DNA of 16,532 bases from Cyclostephanos tholiformis (GCA_036939975.1 JALLPB010000384.1:1-16532); one strand, 5' to 3'; positions 1-8,427 are shown, counted from the stretch's first letter. The notes: generated from the sequence alone by a model not told the origin. Numbers and translations: made by a program.

Positions 1-632
1 AGGTTGTTGCAGCACAACATTGCCATCCACCGCTTGATCTTGTAGAAGTCTGACAGTGCCAGAGCGAAGAGATGTAGTGAGCACAGTCCAAGCAGTTCAG
101 CTCAATAGGAGCTGGCCAACAAAGATTTCTCCCAGAATGACCCAACTAGGCATTTTCCTGTGTTGGTGCAAAATATTATCCATCCGACACCGCTGATAAC
201 GGGGGCTCTCATCCTGTCATATGATCCGTCTGTCACCCATATAAGGGAGCTTAATGTCATCCCCTGAATCAACCAAGAGAGGTTGTGTTTCATGCTCTGG
301 CCGTCCTCTATCCCTTCCCACATCTATTCTCCCCCCCAGGACTTCAGATGTGCCCAGAAGTCTTTGTGTGGTTATGGGCCGCTGGCCATACTCGGGCCTG
401 TAGAAAGTTTGTATACCAGAGATGTGTCGAGCCCCTGGACTGACACCAGATGACCGCACACATGGTTTGTTGCCAGCAGTTCATTCCAGGCCAAAGCATA
501 TGCCATTCCAGAGCACGTCCATTGCATTGACTGTGCGGGAAGATAATGATATACTATGCCATCTTCGACTTATTGTAGTTCATTGATTGAAGGGGAGAAC
601 CATATCCATTTCCTGTGTGTCGGATGTATCCA
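1..632 (-). pseudogene. Decayed RNase H domain of the retroelement
   Basis: The frame continues from the block above through stops at 570-572, 372-374, 324-326 and 102-104. RNase H features are visible: a WVTDGSY strand with the first catalytic Asp at 228-230, a SGVGWIIFCTNTGKCLVGSFWE segment that starts the fold, then SSY-stop-AELLGL. There the TGA at 102-104 takes the place where the family usually has Arg before the catalytic Glu. Near the left edge, LCCNN lies where the third catalytic Asp is expected, so Asp has probably become Asn. With four stops and a changed metal-binding residue the domain cannot be active. The rest of the domain lies outside the window. Confidence 0.7.
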
Positions 633-1490
633 TCATCCTAGTGGGACCCTTAATTTCCCTCCAGTGGTCATGTAGTTGTACCAGAAAGTAAACCACTTGT
701 CCCAATCCCCTTTCGTAGGGTTTTCCAGGGGGAAACGGTAAGTAGATTGGCATTTGAATGGGCCCTGATTGAATACAAAGCTTTCAAGATATTTTCCTTC
801 TGCTGTGACCATGTCTGATAAAAATATGCACTGTAGCATCCCCCTGCACCAACTGAGACTTTTGATGTCCTCCGTCAAAAGCCCGGCATCAAAGATGAGT
901 TCCATGAGGACCTGGTCCCGTTCTCTGGGTAATGGTATGGACCAAATTTTCACATGAAGTTGAATGTTGAAAGTGTCCATAGAGTGCCATAGCATTTTGA
1001 CCCAGGATAGGGGTGCTAGGTGTCCCCAATTGTCAAAAGGCAACATCAGCGGGTTATTGGGAGTACCGAGTTGTAGTTGGAGGAACCGGAAGGATGTGTC
1101 AAGCTTCTTACTGAGAGAACTCAAGGTATGGTAGTGTTGTAGCAGCATGTTAATTCTGCAGATTAACTGCTCTGTCGGCAAGTGAAAAAGGCCAAACCTG
1201 CCGAAGGTGGGGTGTAATTTTTGGAGTTCCCTCTTTACTGTGCGCGCCACTCCTAGAACAGGCATCATCTCATAGTCGGCCTTGTCAAAAATCATCTCAG
1301 TTATCTCCAAGTAGTTTGTCATTGTGCCTAAGCCATAGCGGATGCCTGGCCATAGTTGTAGCTTGTATGCCATCCATGCCATATGGGCCAGAAGGTGGCC
1401 GTTTTTCATCCTGGCAATCCATGCTGTAAGTTTTTCGAGAATGTATTCCAAGTAGCCCTGATTGCCACCAGAGGGAGAATCATGGATCCC
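633..1490 (-). pseudogene. Retroelement polyprotein remnant, conserved region C-terminal to reverse transcriptase
   Basis: This is the longest open stretch of the element, about 285 codons down to the TGA at 633-635. There is no ATG at its head (the first codon of the longest ORF, 1449-1451, is TTG), which fits an internal piece of a longer polyprotein. Recognisable segments in order are a GGNQGY-like lead-in, a KNGHLLAHMAWMAYKLQLWPG block, LGTMTN, a FGRFGLFHLPTEQLICRIN block, LQLQLGTPNNP, WGHLAPLSWVKMLW and LPRERDQVLMELIFDAGL. I associate this order with diatom reverse-transcriptase proteins, where it links the polymerase to RNase H. The frame reads on past the TGA into more family-like sequence, so the stop is a lesion and not the natural end. 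Confidence 0.72.
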
Positions 1491-1956
1491 TTATGTCTTT
1501 TTTCACTAATTTGTGTTTGTGATGCACAAGCACAAAATTAATTTTGGGAATGCTCCATTATTTGCCTCTTGCATTAGTGGCGACTAGTCTCAAGGCAAAA
1601 GCACCCCCCCATGTAAACTCAACACTAATTTCAACTTAGCTATGTGGTATCGAAACCACAAACTCTCAACCTGACTGGGTAGCTAGTTTCCAAACGACCC
1701 TTATTTTCGAAATTAGCTGTGACAGATCAACGAATTGAGGTTGAGGGAAACACTATAAAATATGCTAATTGTTTTACTTAATAAATTACAGCGATGAGAG
1801 GGAAGAGAAAGAAAGAGGGATTTGTTTAGTTAGGTATCGTAGGTCATTTTTTGTCGCAGGTTCACTGGCCTGCTGTTTTTGGGCCGGCTGGCACGCATGA
1901 TTTAACACAATGACACAAGCTTGAAACTTGTATGCTAGCTAGAAACTTGTATAATG

Positions 1957-1976
1957 GTTGTACGACATCGTACAAC
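1957..1976. repeat. 20-bp near-perfect palindrome
   Basis: The sequence gttgtacga-CA-tcgtacaac has 9-base arms that are exact reverse complements around a two-base centre. It uses the same TTGTACG word as the foldback at 2110-2240, so it is probably part of the same repeat cluster. Function unknown. Confidence 0.75.
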
Positions 1977-1984
1977 TTGCGTAC

Positions 1985-2092
1985 AAGTTTGATTTTCCTA
2001 CAACTCGGATACATCTAATACAAAACCCACGAGTTCCTAGGTAGGCCCCTACAACTCGGGTATAAGTTTGATTTTCCTACAACTCGGATACA
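1985..2092. repeat. 29-bp direct repeat, two copies 79 bases apart
   Basis: The 29-base stretch at 1985-2013 (starting aagtttgattttcctacaac) recurs at 2064-2092. A partial third copy with the cctacaactcgg core lies between them at about 2048-2060. Two near-identical copies this close suggest a recent local duplication within the TTGTACG repeat cluster. No coding potential is visible. Confidence 0.75.
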
Positions 2093-2109
2093 AGTTTTTT
2101 TTTTCAAAA

Positions 2110-2240
2110 ACTTGTACGAAACTTGTACGAAACTTGTACGGAGCGAGCTTGTAGGGGTTTTTCGTATGATTCTATATACAGAAGTCCAAAAAAACAAAGC
2201 CCTACAAGCTTCGTACAAGCTCCGTACAAGCTCCGTACAG
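2110..2240. repeat. Foldback: imperfect inverted repeat with iterated TTGTACG arms
   Basis: The left arm (2110-2157) carries three acttgtacga/g units and ends in gagcttgtagggg-like sequence. The right arm (2200-2240) starts ccctacaagct and carries two gtacaagctcc units. The arms are largely reverse complements around a loop of about 42 bases, so the strand could form a hairpin of roughly 40 imperfect pairs. It may be a miniature foldback element or a decayed tandem satellite that has inverted. No transposase is present, and I cannot define a target-site duplication. Confidence 0.65.
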
Positions 2241-2464
2241 TTTCTCCTTTTTGATACCTACGACGTAAAAGGTAGGTAAATTTGTTATCAGGAAAAAAGC
2301 GCTGTCGCTCTCTCCCTCATCTCCATTGAAACACTGAGTGCCACGTGGCATCATCATCCACTCATCTCCGCGATCCTCCCCGAGACAAAAAAGAAAGACA
2401 CACTAAGAGAAAGCGCAAAAATTTTCTGTGTTCGTCGCATTTCTAACACAAATAAGAATTCATC

Positions 2465-4069
2465 ATGACCCGACGACGGACGAAGGAGAATAACATGGTC
2501 GTCGCACTCGTCGCGTCCATCTCGGTCCTCGCTTTGGCTGTGTCATCATGCAGCGCCATCCTCCTCCCATCATGGCCGCGGAGGAATGGCACGACGTCGC
2601 GTCGCGCGTTTTCGATCGTTCATCTATCCAGGCCGCGATGGCGATCGTCGGCCGTCGCCACGATGACGAGGCGTATGGCGATCGTTGGGGGTGATGACGA
2701 GAACAAAAAAGACGACGACGACGAGGGGGGGGAATACGATCCTCTCAACGAGTGGATACGGCGCGGGGGGGAGAAGGGCGGACGGGAGGGGGAGGGGAAG
2801 GAGGACGAGAAGGCGCGCCGCGCCGAGGGACGAAGGCTTCCCATTAGCTACTATGGCGCCATATCGACGGGGACGACGAGCGCCTCGTTCGGGCCACTGT
2901 CAACGTCGACGTCATCATCGTCGTCGTCGTCCCTCTCCTCCTCCGCCCAACCTCCCCCCGAGAATCCCTACCTGTCCATGATAACCCGACCATCGCCGTC
3001 GGATCTAATATCTCGCTTCACGTCCACGGCCCCAACGTCCGTGCAGGATGCGGTACGAACAACGATACTCGGCTTGATCGGGGGGATGGCGTCTCAAATG
3101 AAATTCGATACGAGGACGATCGCCACCGGCGAACGATTGGCGAATTTGATGTTCCAATTGCAAATGACAGGGTACATGTTCAAGAACGCGGAATACAGGC
3201 TCGGGATTAGTCAAGGCCTCGGGATCGGGAGCCGAAGGGGGAAGGATGATGATGGAGGCAGGAAGATGCTCCCCGGGGAGGGGGGGGAGATGGACGCGAT
3301 CAGGAGGGGTAGGTTGGTAGATGGCGGCAGAATCAGGATTCGATACGGCGGCATCGCCGCCGCTGGAGGTAGCGAGGAAGGGCGCGGCGGGATCATCAAA
3401 GACAACGAATATGGTGAGGGAGAGGACGGAGTCGTCTCCAATCAATCGTCCTCGTCGACGTCTCCGTCGCATTCGTCGATCGAGGTGGAGGTCGACGCGC
3501 GTGCTTACATGTCCGAGCTACGTCGGGAGGTGAAACAGCTACGACTAGAGCTCGAGGCTACGAAATTGGCAAAGGAAGAGGAAATGCGTAAGGATCTGCT
3601 TGCGTATATACGTTCGCTGCCGAAGGATGAACTGCGAATGTTAACTGGGACCATGAGTCCCGAGGTATTGGACGCGATGAAGGGACTCGTGAGCGCGGTA
3701 CTTTCCGGCATAGGCGAGGAGGGCGAGGAGGATTATGGGGAGGACAAGTACAACGATGGTGACGACGATGGCCGACGCGTCATGACGTCGGGAGCGGCAG
3801 GCGGCGCGGGGAACAAGATCATAGGCCCAAATACGGTGACGGAACAGAGCGGCGAGGCACTCGCTCAGCTGTGCATGTGGCAGCTCGTCGTGGGGTACAA
3901 CCTTCGCGAGCTCGAGGTACGCGAGGAGTTTCGCGTATCAATGTCGTCGTCGTCAATGTCGTCGTCGTCGTCATTGTTGTCGGATGAAGACAATGTGGTC
4001 GCGAATGAGGGGGAAATCCGCGATAATGACGGTGACTCGGACTATGATGGACTCGACGAATGGAGGTGA
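2465..4069 (+). CDS. DUF760-domain protein, probably plastid-targeted
   Basis: Single-exon gene of 534 residues. Two DUF760-like regions are visible. The first, about residues 167-248, has NPYL, VQDAVRTTILGLIGG, TGERLANLMFQLQMTGYMFKNAEYRL. The second, about 378-485, has LLAYIRSLPKDELRML, MSPEVLDAMKGLVSAVL, SGEALAQLCMWQLVVGYNLRELEVREE. They are separated by a low-complexity Gly/Arg/Asp/Ser linker and a short coiled coil (about 347-376). DUF760 proteins are known from cyanobacteria and plant plastids; their biochemical role is not established, so I give none. The N-terminus has a hydrophobic stretch (residues 11-31) ending SSCSA-ILLPS, followed by a basic, Ser-rich segment, which fits a signal plus transit peptide of a secondary plastid. 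The expected aromatic residue or Leu after the cleavage site is Ile here. Met11 is an alternative start that puts the hydrophobic core at the very N-terminus. Ser, Asp and Glu runs are triplet-repeat derived. Confidence 0.85.
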   Translation: MTRRRTKENNMVVALVASISVLALAVSSCSAILLPSWPRRNGTTSRRAFSIVHLSRPRWRSSAVATMTRRMAIVGGDDENKKDDDDEGGEYDPLNEWIRRGGEKGGREGEGKEDEKARRAEGRRLPISYYGAISTGTTSASFGPLSTSTSSSSSSSLSSSAQPPPENPYLSMITRPSPSDLISRFTSTAPTSVQDAVRTTILGLIGGMASQMKFDTRTIATGERLANLMFQLQMTGYMFKNAEYRLGISQGLGIGSRRGKDDDGGRKMLPGEGGEMDAIRRGRLVDGGRIRIRYGGIAAAGGSEEGRGGIIKDNEYGEGEDGVVSNQSSSSTSPSHSSIEVEVDARAYMSELRREVKQLRLELEATKLAKEEEMRKDLLAYIRSLPKDELRMLTGTMSPEVLDAMKGLVSAVLSGIGEEGEEDYGEDKYNDGDDDGRRVMTSGAAGGAGNKIIGPNTVTEQSGEALAQLCMWQLVVGYNLRELEVREEFRVSMSSSSMSSSSSLLSDEDNVVANEGEIRDNDGDSDYDGLDEWR

Positions 4070-4170
4070 TTGGTAGACACGGGCGTTGTTTTTTTGTAAA
4101 TTGATTTTTAAGACCACGGAAGTTGTCGGTCAATTATTTCCATGAACTTTATTACGTGGAATTTGGTGTT

Positions 4171-4192
4171 GCACACACACTCTCTCTCTCTC
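4171..4192. repeat. (CA)n(TC)n microsatellite
   Basis: A short run of CA dinucleotides passes directly into TC dinucleotides about 100 bases downstream of the DUF760 stop codon, probably within its 3' untranslated region. Confidence 0.85.
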
Positions 4193-4514
4193 GATCCTGT
4201 CGACCTGGATGAAAACGATCAATGACGAGGAAAGGCGCTGGACTTGGCGTCCATGTAATTCTCGAAGAAGTAAACCGAAGACTTTCTTCCTTGCAAGATT
4301 TTCCAAATAGGAGCACTGCAATGTCAAACACCTGAAAGATTTTTTTTAATCGCTTTAGCCGCCAAGCTTATGGTGATCATACTTACAATGCTTATTATCT
4401 CTCTTGAACGTGCATACTATGTACAATCAGACAAGAAGTTTGATGGCTTAAGGATGCAAATAGTTAGCGGTGGATGTGCTCGTTGCAAATCTATTCCATT
4501 TTGATCACTTGTAC

Positions 4515-4663
4515 TGTTGGGCTAAGATCCCACCCTAATATTTTGCGGTTCCTCTGAGAGAAATTAGGTTTCACTCTAACTGGCATTATATGGCTAAGTT
4601 TACAATGGTAATTCAGAATTGAATAAGTATTCTACTTTAACAAATGAGTTGTTCAACCCAACA
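4515..4663. mobile_element. Candidate solo LTR (Copia-like termini)
   Basis: The stretch begins TGTTGGG and ends CCCAACA, exact 7-base inverted termini with the TG...CA ends typical of Ty1/Copia LTRs, and is 149 bases long, at the short end for an LTR. The termini extend to 8 bases if the outer C and G are counted. The flanking pentanucleotides (tgtac before, gccaa after) do not match, so no target-site duplication supports it. No internal retroelement sequence adjoins. It could be an old solo LTR, or a chance inverted repeat. Confidence 0.35.
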
Positions 4664-4782
4664 GCCAACACGTCCAAATCTTGTTGGAAACGAAGAAATA
4701 TAAATAAGCATGATCAACACCACATGATGATTGCTTCTAACATGGTCATGAAATCCTGCGATTTCAATATATCCGGACAAAC

Positions 4783-6212
4783 CTATAGCTTGTAGCAATT
4801 GCCATAGTTGCTAAAGAAGGGGCTCGCAATGCTGCTTGCCGTGCAGCAAACATTCTTGCCTTCGTCACATGCATATGGCACATTGTACTTATCGTCTTTG
4901 CACGCTTCTACATGGTTCATACTTTCATATGCCGATTTCCATGTGCATTGGATCAAGACGACGCCCGTCCCCGACTCGGACTCGGAATCAGGTAAAGGCC
5001 CAATCGGGCTCTGGCTGGGGCTCGGCTCAGCTTCATCATCGTTGTCCTGAACAACAAATACAGTGATCATTGAATTATGGGTTGTCGAAAGCGAAAAATA
5101 AAATCAGTTCATGCCCTTACCGTGGCTAGGTCAGCTTTGTTGCACGTGCCGAAGATTTGCATGGTGGGGTTTGCCAAATCGCTGACCGTGCAGCAAACAT
5201 TCTCATAAACGCCATCGCATAAATATGGCACAATGTGTTTGTTGTCGTCCAATTTTCTGCAGGCTCTGAGAGGCCTCTCTATAAACTCCGCAAATCCAGG
5301 CTGCCAGGTGCAGTGTATGGACTGGATGTGAATACCGGGGTCAGTATCGCCCACCTCCAGCATCATTGTCGGTAACATAGTCGGAATCGCATCTACCATT
5401 GACATACTCATCTCAGGCAACGACATTTCGGACAGAATATCCAGCTGCAGTGCTCGACGGAGTCCGGAGGTTTCATGAGCGAGCTTTTGAGCCTTTGATT
5501 CCGCCTTCGCGATGGGAAGCTGGTCCTTCATGATGATCATGGGAGATGACATCGACATAACATCAACACGGGCACGACGACTAAAGTTGTCGAGCTTTCG
5601 AGTTTTCGGCTCCTTTGCTGCCTTTGTTTGCGTCTTGTCCGTCATTTTTGTCTTGTCTTTATTCTCTTTTTCGACTTCCTCCGAACTGGCATGGACCGTC
5701 GCTGACTCCATTTTCTCGGTCCCCTTAGAAACGATCTTGGCGGTAGTCGAGGTCGTCGATTCGTCAAGATCGAAAGTTGCAACCTCGATACCCGAATACT
5801 TACCCATCGAAAAAGTCGGTACCTCGACTCCCTCGATGATGAAAACCATGGACAAGGACATGGACATGCTATTTACCTTCTGTAGGGCGCGACGACGAAG
5901 CTTTCGATCGTTTTGCTCCTTTGCTCCCTTCGTTTGCTTCTTGTCCGTCTTTTTTGTCTTCGCTTCCTTTCCCTTCTCACCCCCCTTCGAACTTGCATGG
6001 ACCGTTGACTTTGCACTCGCGGTCTCCTTAGGAATCAATGACGACACCTCAACTCCTTTGATGTTGAAATCCATTGACATGAAAGGCATGGATATGGACA
6101 TGGACATAGACATGCTGCTATTCATTTCCTGTAGGGCGCGACGACTTTCGCCGCCCTCCGCTGTGGCATCGACAAGCGCCGCGAGTGTAACGACAGAAAA
6201 TGCAAAATGCAT
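4783..6212 (-). CDS. Secreted Ser-Met/Lys-rich RXL-motif protein with two six-Cys domains
   Basis: Two exons, 6212-5121 and 5046-4783, with an intron at 5120-5047 (GTAAGG...TTCAG, phase 0), give 451 residues. Residues 1-18 form a signal peptide ending VDATA. Modules follow that begin with RRALQ (about 24, 107 and 251; a degenerate SRRARVDVMSM at 211), each leading into Ser-Met runs such as SMSMSMSISM. The first two are followed by Lys/Glu-rich segments (77-105 and 180-206). Two related domains with six Cys end the protein, at residues 301-357 and 398-448. Each shows CTW, AC[KR], VPY.CD, NVCCT and G.C. An acidic Ser/Pro linker (365-393) lies between them. RAL and RKL match the RXL processing motif of diatom silaffin and cingulin precursors, and the Lys clusters suit silica-associated proteins. 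That role is my inference; I do not recognise the Cys domain. Without splicing the product would end after the first Cys domain. Confidence 0.78.
5047..5120 (-). other. Phase-0 intron between the two six-Cys domains
   Basis: On the minus strand the donor is ACG|GTAAGG and the acceptor TTGTTGTTCAG|GAC, 74 bases long. Splicing joins Thr364 to Asp365 in frame. An unspliced message meets TGA four codons into the intron. The intron separates the duplicated cysteine domains exactly. Confidence 0.75.
5880..6145. repeat. Intragenic duplication in the Ser-Met protein gene
   Basis: The 17-base stretch ctgtagggcgcgacgac occurs at 5880-5896 and again at 6129-6145, 249 bases (83 codons) apart. On the minus strand both copies encode the RRALQ start of a module. 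The Lys-rich segments that follow are also related (STVHASS, then K-rich, then AKE..R.L), so whole modules were duplicated in frame. Confidence 0.75.
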
Positions 6213-6770
6213 AATTGAATGTTATATTTATTGAATGAGAGAGTGTGTTTTTTAGATCTGAAGTGAGGATATTATTTGTGGGAATGTTGGGAGGAAAAAA
6301 ATGAGTCAAAACTAAAGTAGGAAGGAAGTTTGGATTGAGTTGTTTCGTTTCTTGAATCGCACGAACAGTTCTAGATTTACAATTCAATAGTGACGTGATC
6401 ACCAAGCGATACACATGTAATGAATCCTCCTTTTTTAATATCGTGTGTATCCGATCCTTGGGTTTTATTGATATCGTACCCTACATACTCTTACACTCTT
6501 TGTTTTATACGTAACAAAATAATCATTTTTTGCGTATGATGTAGGTGTTGTGCTATTTAGTCCGATAAGACTCGGCGGCTTCGCACATCAGTCATTTTTT
6601 TTCACGGACAAACTTCGAGGTGCAAACCCTCAACACAAACACATCATGTCGGCCCATAATACTTACACCCACTTTAGGGAGAGAGTGCAACCATAGCAAA
6701 TCACACGCAACATCGCCCGGGAGACAAGCAGATAGCACAGGCCCATCCCCTACCATTCAACCATTAAACG
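6213..6770. promoter_or_regulatory. Shared divergent upstream region
   Basis: These 558 bases separate the start codons of two divergent genes, the secreted Ser-Met protein (minus) and the FkbM methyltransferase (plus), so both promoters and both 5' untranslated regions must lie here. The sequence is AT-rich with T and A runs (for example 6593-6602 and 6294-6301). I see no clear TATA or initiator motif, so I cannot place either transcription start. Confidence 0.5.
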
Positions 6771-8097
6771 ATGAGTTCGCATCCGAATAGTTGTCTCAAG
6801 ACGGCGGTAATAATAGTATTGGTGGTGGAGATCGCATTATATATTGGATATCTAAGGAGGAATTCGATGGCGTTGAACTTGGAGGATGGCGAGCACGTTT
6901 GGTACAGCCACTACAATTTAAATCTTCCTACCGTCGAGAAATGCACCGAGGAACAGCGCTCTAAAATTGAGGTCCAGCTCGGCCTGTCCCACAACAGGGT
7001 TAAGGGGCTTAGCGGATGCTTCGACGCCGATTGGCTTGATGCGTTTTTCGAAGAGGAGGAGGACATCGGCACCGAGCATTTCATTGGGATAAGCGTCGGT
7101 TGTAATGTGGGCACAGACGCTATCAACACCGCGAGGATGGGCATGTCGGACCCAAAGTTTGATGTTTTTTCCTGGATCGATGCCCTTGGCGAGGTGGTCC
7201 CTCCCGTTTGCGGGAAAAAGAATAGACAAGGCGCCACTAATTTCCCGTTGAGGGAGGGCGAGATGCACTGCATAGAACCCATGCCTAGCAATGCCCTTGT
7301 CCTGAATAATGCGATCAGGGCGTCGGGTGTGGATGAAGGGCGGTTTGTTGTATCCCACGCCGCTATCTCCTCCAGCAACGGTGTCGTGAAATTTCCCAAC
7401 GGTGGGCCGGGATATGAAGCTTGCGGAATGCAGGGATGCCAACATGCCGACGAAGGTATCGGCCTTGTTGACGTGAATGTGTACTCCCTTGACTACTACG
7501 TCAGCAAATTTGTTAAGGGAAGGGGTCCTATCAACGTCCTTAGTGTGGATGTCGAGGGTTGGGATTTTGACGCTCTCTTCGGCGCAAGTTCCGTCCTCGA
7601 CAGAACGTACTATCTTGAATTCGAGTATCACAAAGTCGGTGAGTTTCATTTCATTTTTTGTTTTGGTTTTTGATTTGTTTTCTGCTGTGGTAAACCATGT
7701 ATCTCACTCCCCTCATTGCTCTGTTACTACCAGGAAACTGGGCCAACTACAAACTAGAAAATGCACTAAGGCTACTGGATCATAAAGGTAAGATTGACAC
7801 CCGAACCATATCTAAATTTCCTGAAACCATTACATTTGGACAATGTCAAATATGAATTGTTACAACACTGAAACCCCTCCTCTTGCCGTTCAATTATCAT
7901 GCTCCGATGATTATATCTCGTCAGGTTTCACTTGCTATTGGCTATCAGGAACTGGGATGTGGCGTATCACGGAATGTTACTTTGCCGTGTACGATAAATG
8001 GCATGACTGGTCGAATGTGGGATGTGTGCACAGGTCCTATGCCAATCTTGCGAAGAGGATGGAGGATAGATTCAATTCTACACTGCATTCACTCTAA
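6771..8097 (+). CDS. FkbM-family methyltransferase, membrane-anchored
   Basis: Three exons, 6771-7638, 7734-7787 and 7925-8097, give 364 residues. Both introns (7639-7733 and 7788-7924) are GT-AG and phase 1, and splicing joins HKV-GNW and DHK-GFT without a break. Residues 11-27 form one membrane segment near the N-terminus, which suggests a type II anchor with the enzyme facing the Golgi/ER lumen. The SAM-binding glycine motif is ISVGCNVGTDA (107-117), followed by the acidic-loop segment MHCIEPMPSNALVL (166-179). The family signature LSVDVEGWDFDALFGA lies at 257-272. The C-terminal part, MWRITECYF and WSNVGCVHRSY, is of a type I associate with algal members of this family. FkbM-type enzymes are mostly O-methyltransferases; the substrate cannot be read from sequence, and a glycan is a guess from the topology. 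It is divergent from the secreted Ser-Met protein gene. Confidence 0.85.
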
Positions 8098-8427
8098 TTG
8101 TCTCATGCAATAGGTGGACATCAAATTGCGAAATAATACGGGCGGAAACATGCTCCAAATGGTTTTGTTATTTGAAAAATGTACTATTATACTTGGATAA
8201 AATATCAATTGAACGTTACAATTGTAAAAAAGAACTTGAATATTTTTGAAATGGCATACTCTAGGCACACCCAACCCAAAATGTGAAGTCCGGTTATCAA
8301 TTTCCAAAACATTCATTAATTGCATCCTCCCATCGCTTTAACATCTCTAATCTATATCTGACACTGACCTCTACACGGCCGGGTTATGCCCCTTGCTGAC
8401 GCATCGGCCATTGTCCCTCTCCGCGCG

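Larger units (their letters stand above)
1..1490 (-). mobile_element. Degenerate retroelement fragment (3' part, RNase H-bearing, diatom type)
   Basis: One reading frame on the minus strand can be followed from about 1490 to base 1 without a frameshift, interrupted by stops at 633-635, 570-572, 372-374, 324-326 and 102-104. The conceptual product resembles, from memory, the region downstream of the reverse transcriptase core in a repetitive element family common in diatoms: a conserved block (1490-633), a linker, then a type I RNase H domain. The polymerase catalytic part is absent: upstream of 1490 the frame meets three stops in quick succession and I see no further similarity, so the copy is 5'-truncated or too decayed to follow. 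The 3' end lies beyond the left edge. A non-LTR (LINE-like) class is my inference; no terminal repeat or poly-A tail is visible to settle it. Confidence 0.75.
1491..2464. other. Intergenic, AT-rich, with dispersed TTGTACG-type repeats
   Basis: I find no supportable gene here. The first part (1491-1900) is unremarkable apart from a C7 run near 1603 and a small hairpin at 1643-1660. The stretch 1918-2240 is dense in variants of an acttgtac/gtacaagt word and is annotated separately. Bases 2241-2464 are the immediate upstream region of the DUF760 gene, with pyrimidine-rich stretches and a CCACGTGG core at 2342-2349 that could be a bZIP/bHLH-type site. I see no convincing TATA box. Confidence 0.6.
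4070..4782. other. Intergenic region between convergent genes
   Basis: This separates the 3' ends of the DUF760 gene and the secreted Ser-Met protein gene. It holds a (CA)n(TC)n microsatellite at 4171-4192 and a possible solo LTR at 4515-4663, both annotated separately. The remainder is AT-rich with no ORF I would support and presumably contains both 3' untranslated regions. Confidence 0.6.

Noticed and set aside
217..459. 80-codon minus-strand ORF over the RNase H region
   Set aside because: It lies in a different frame from the retroelement homology. The family-like residues are in the frame that ends at 102.
1643..1660. Hairpin tgtggt-atcgaa-accaca whose minus strand looks like a tRNA T-arm, with a TAGCTACCCAGTCAGG stretch nearby resembling an A box
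   Set aside because: The loop is six bases instead of seven, the A-box-like and B-box-like parts are only about 12 bases apart, and no acceptor or anticodon stem can be drawn. A tRNA or intact tRNA-derived SINE is not supported.
5512..6234. 240-codon plus-strand ORF opposite the Ser-Met protein gene
   Set aside because: It is the antisense shadow of the exon: Lys codons on the coding strand read as Phe/Leu on the other, giving false membrane-like stretches. The minus-strand frame has a signal peptide, repeated modules, a splice junction and conserved Cys.
6918..7649. 243-codon minus-strand ORF opposite the methyltransferase
   Set aside because: The plus-strand frame has clear methyltransferase motifs and splice joins. 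The antisense frame has no recognisable features.
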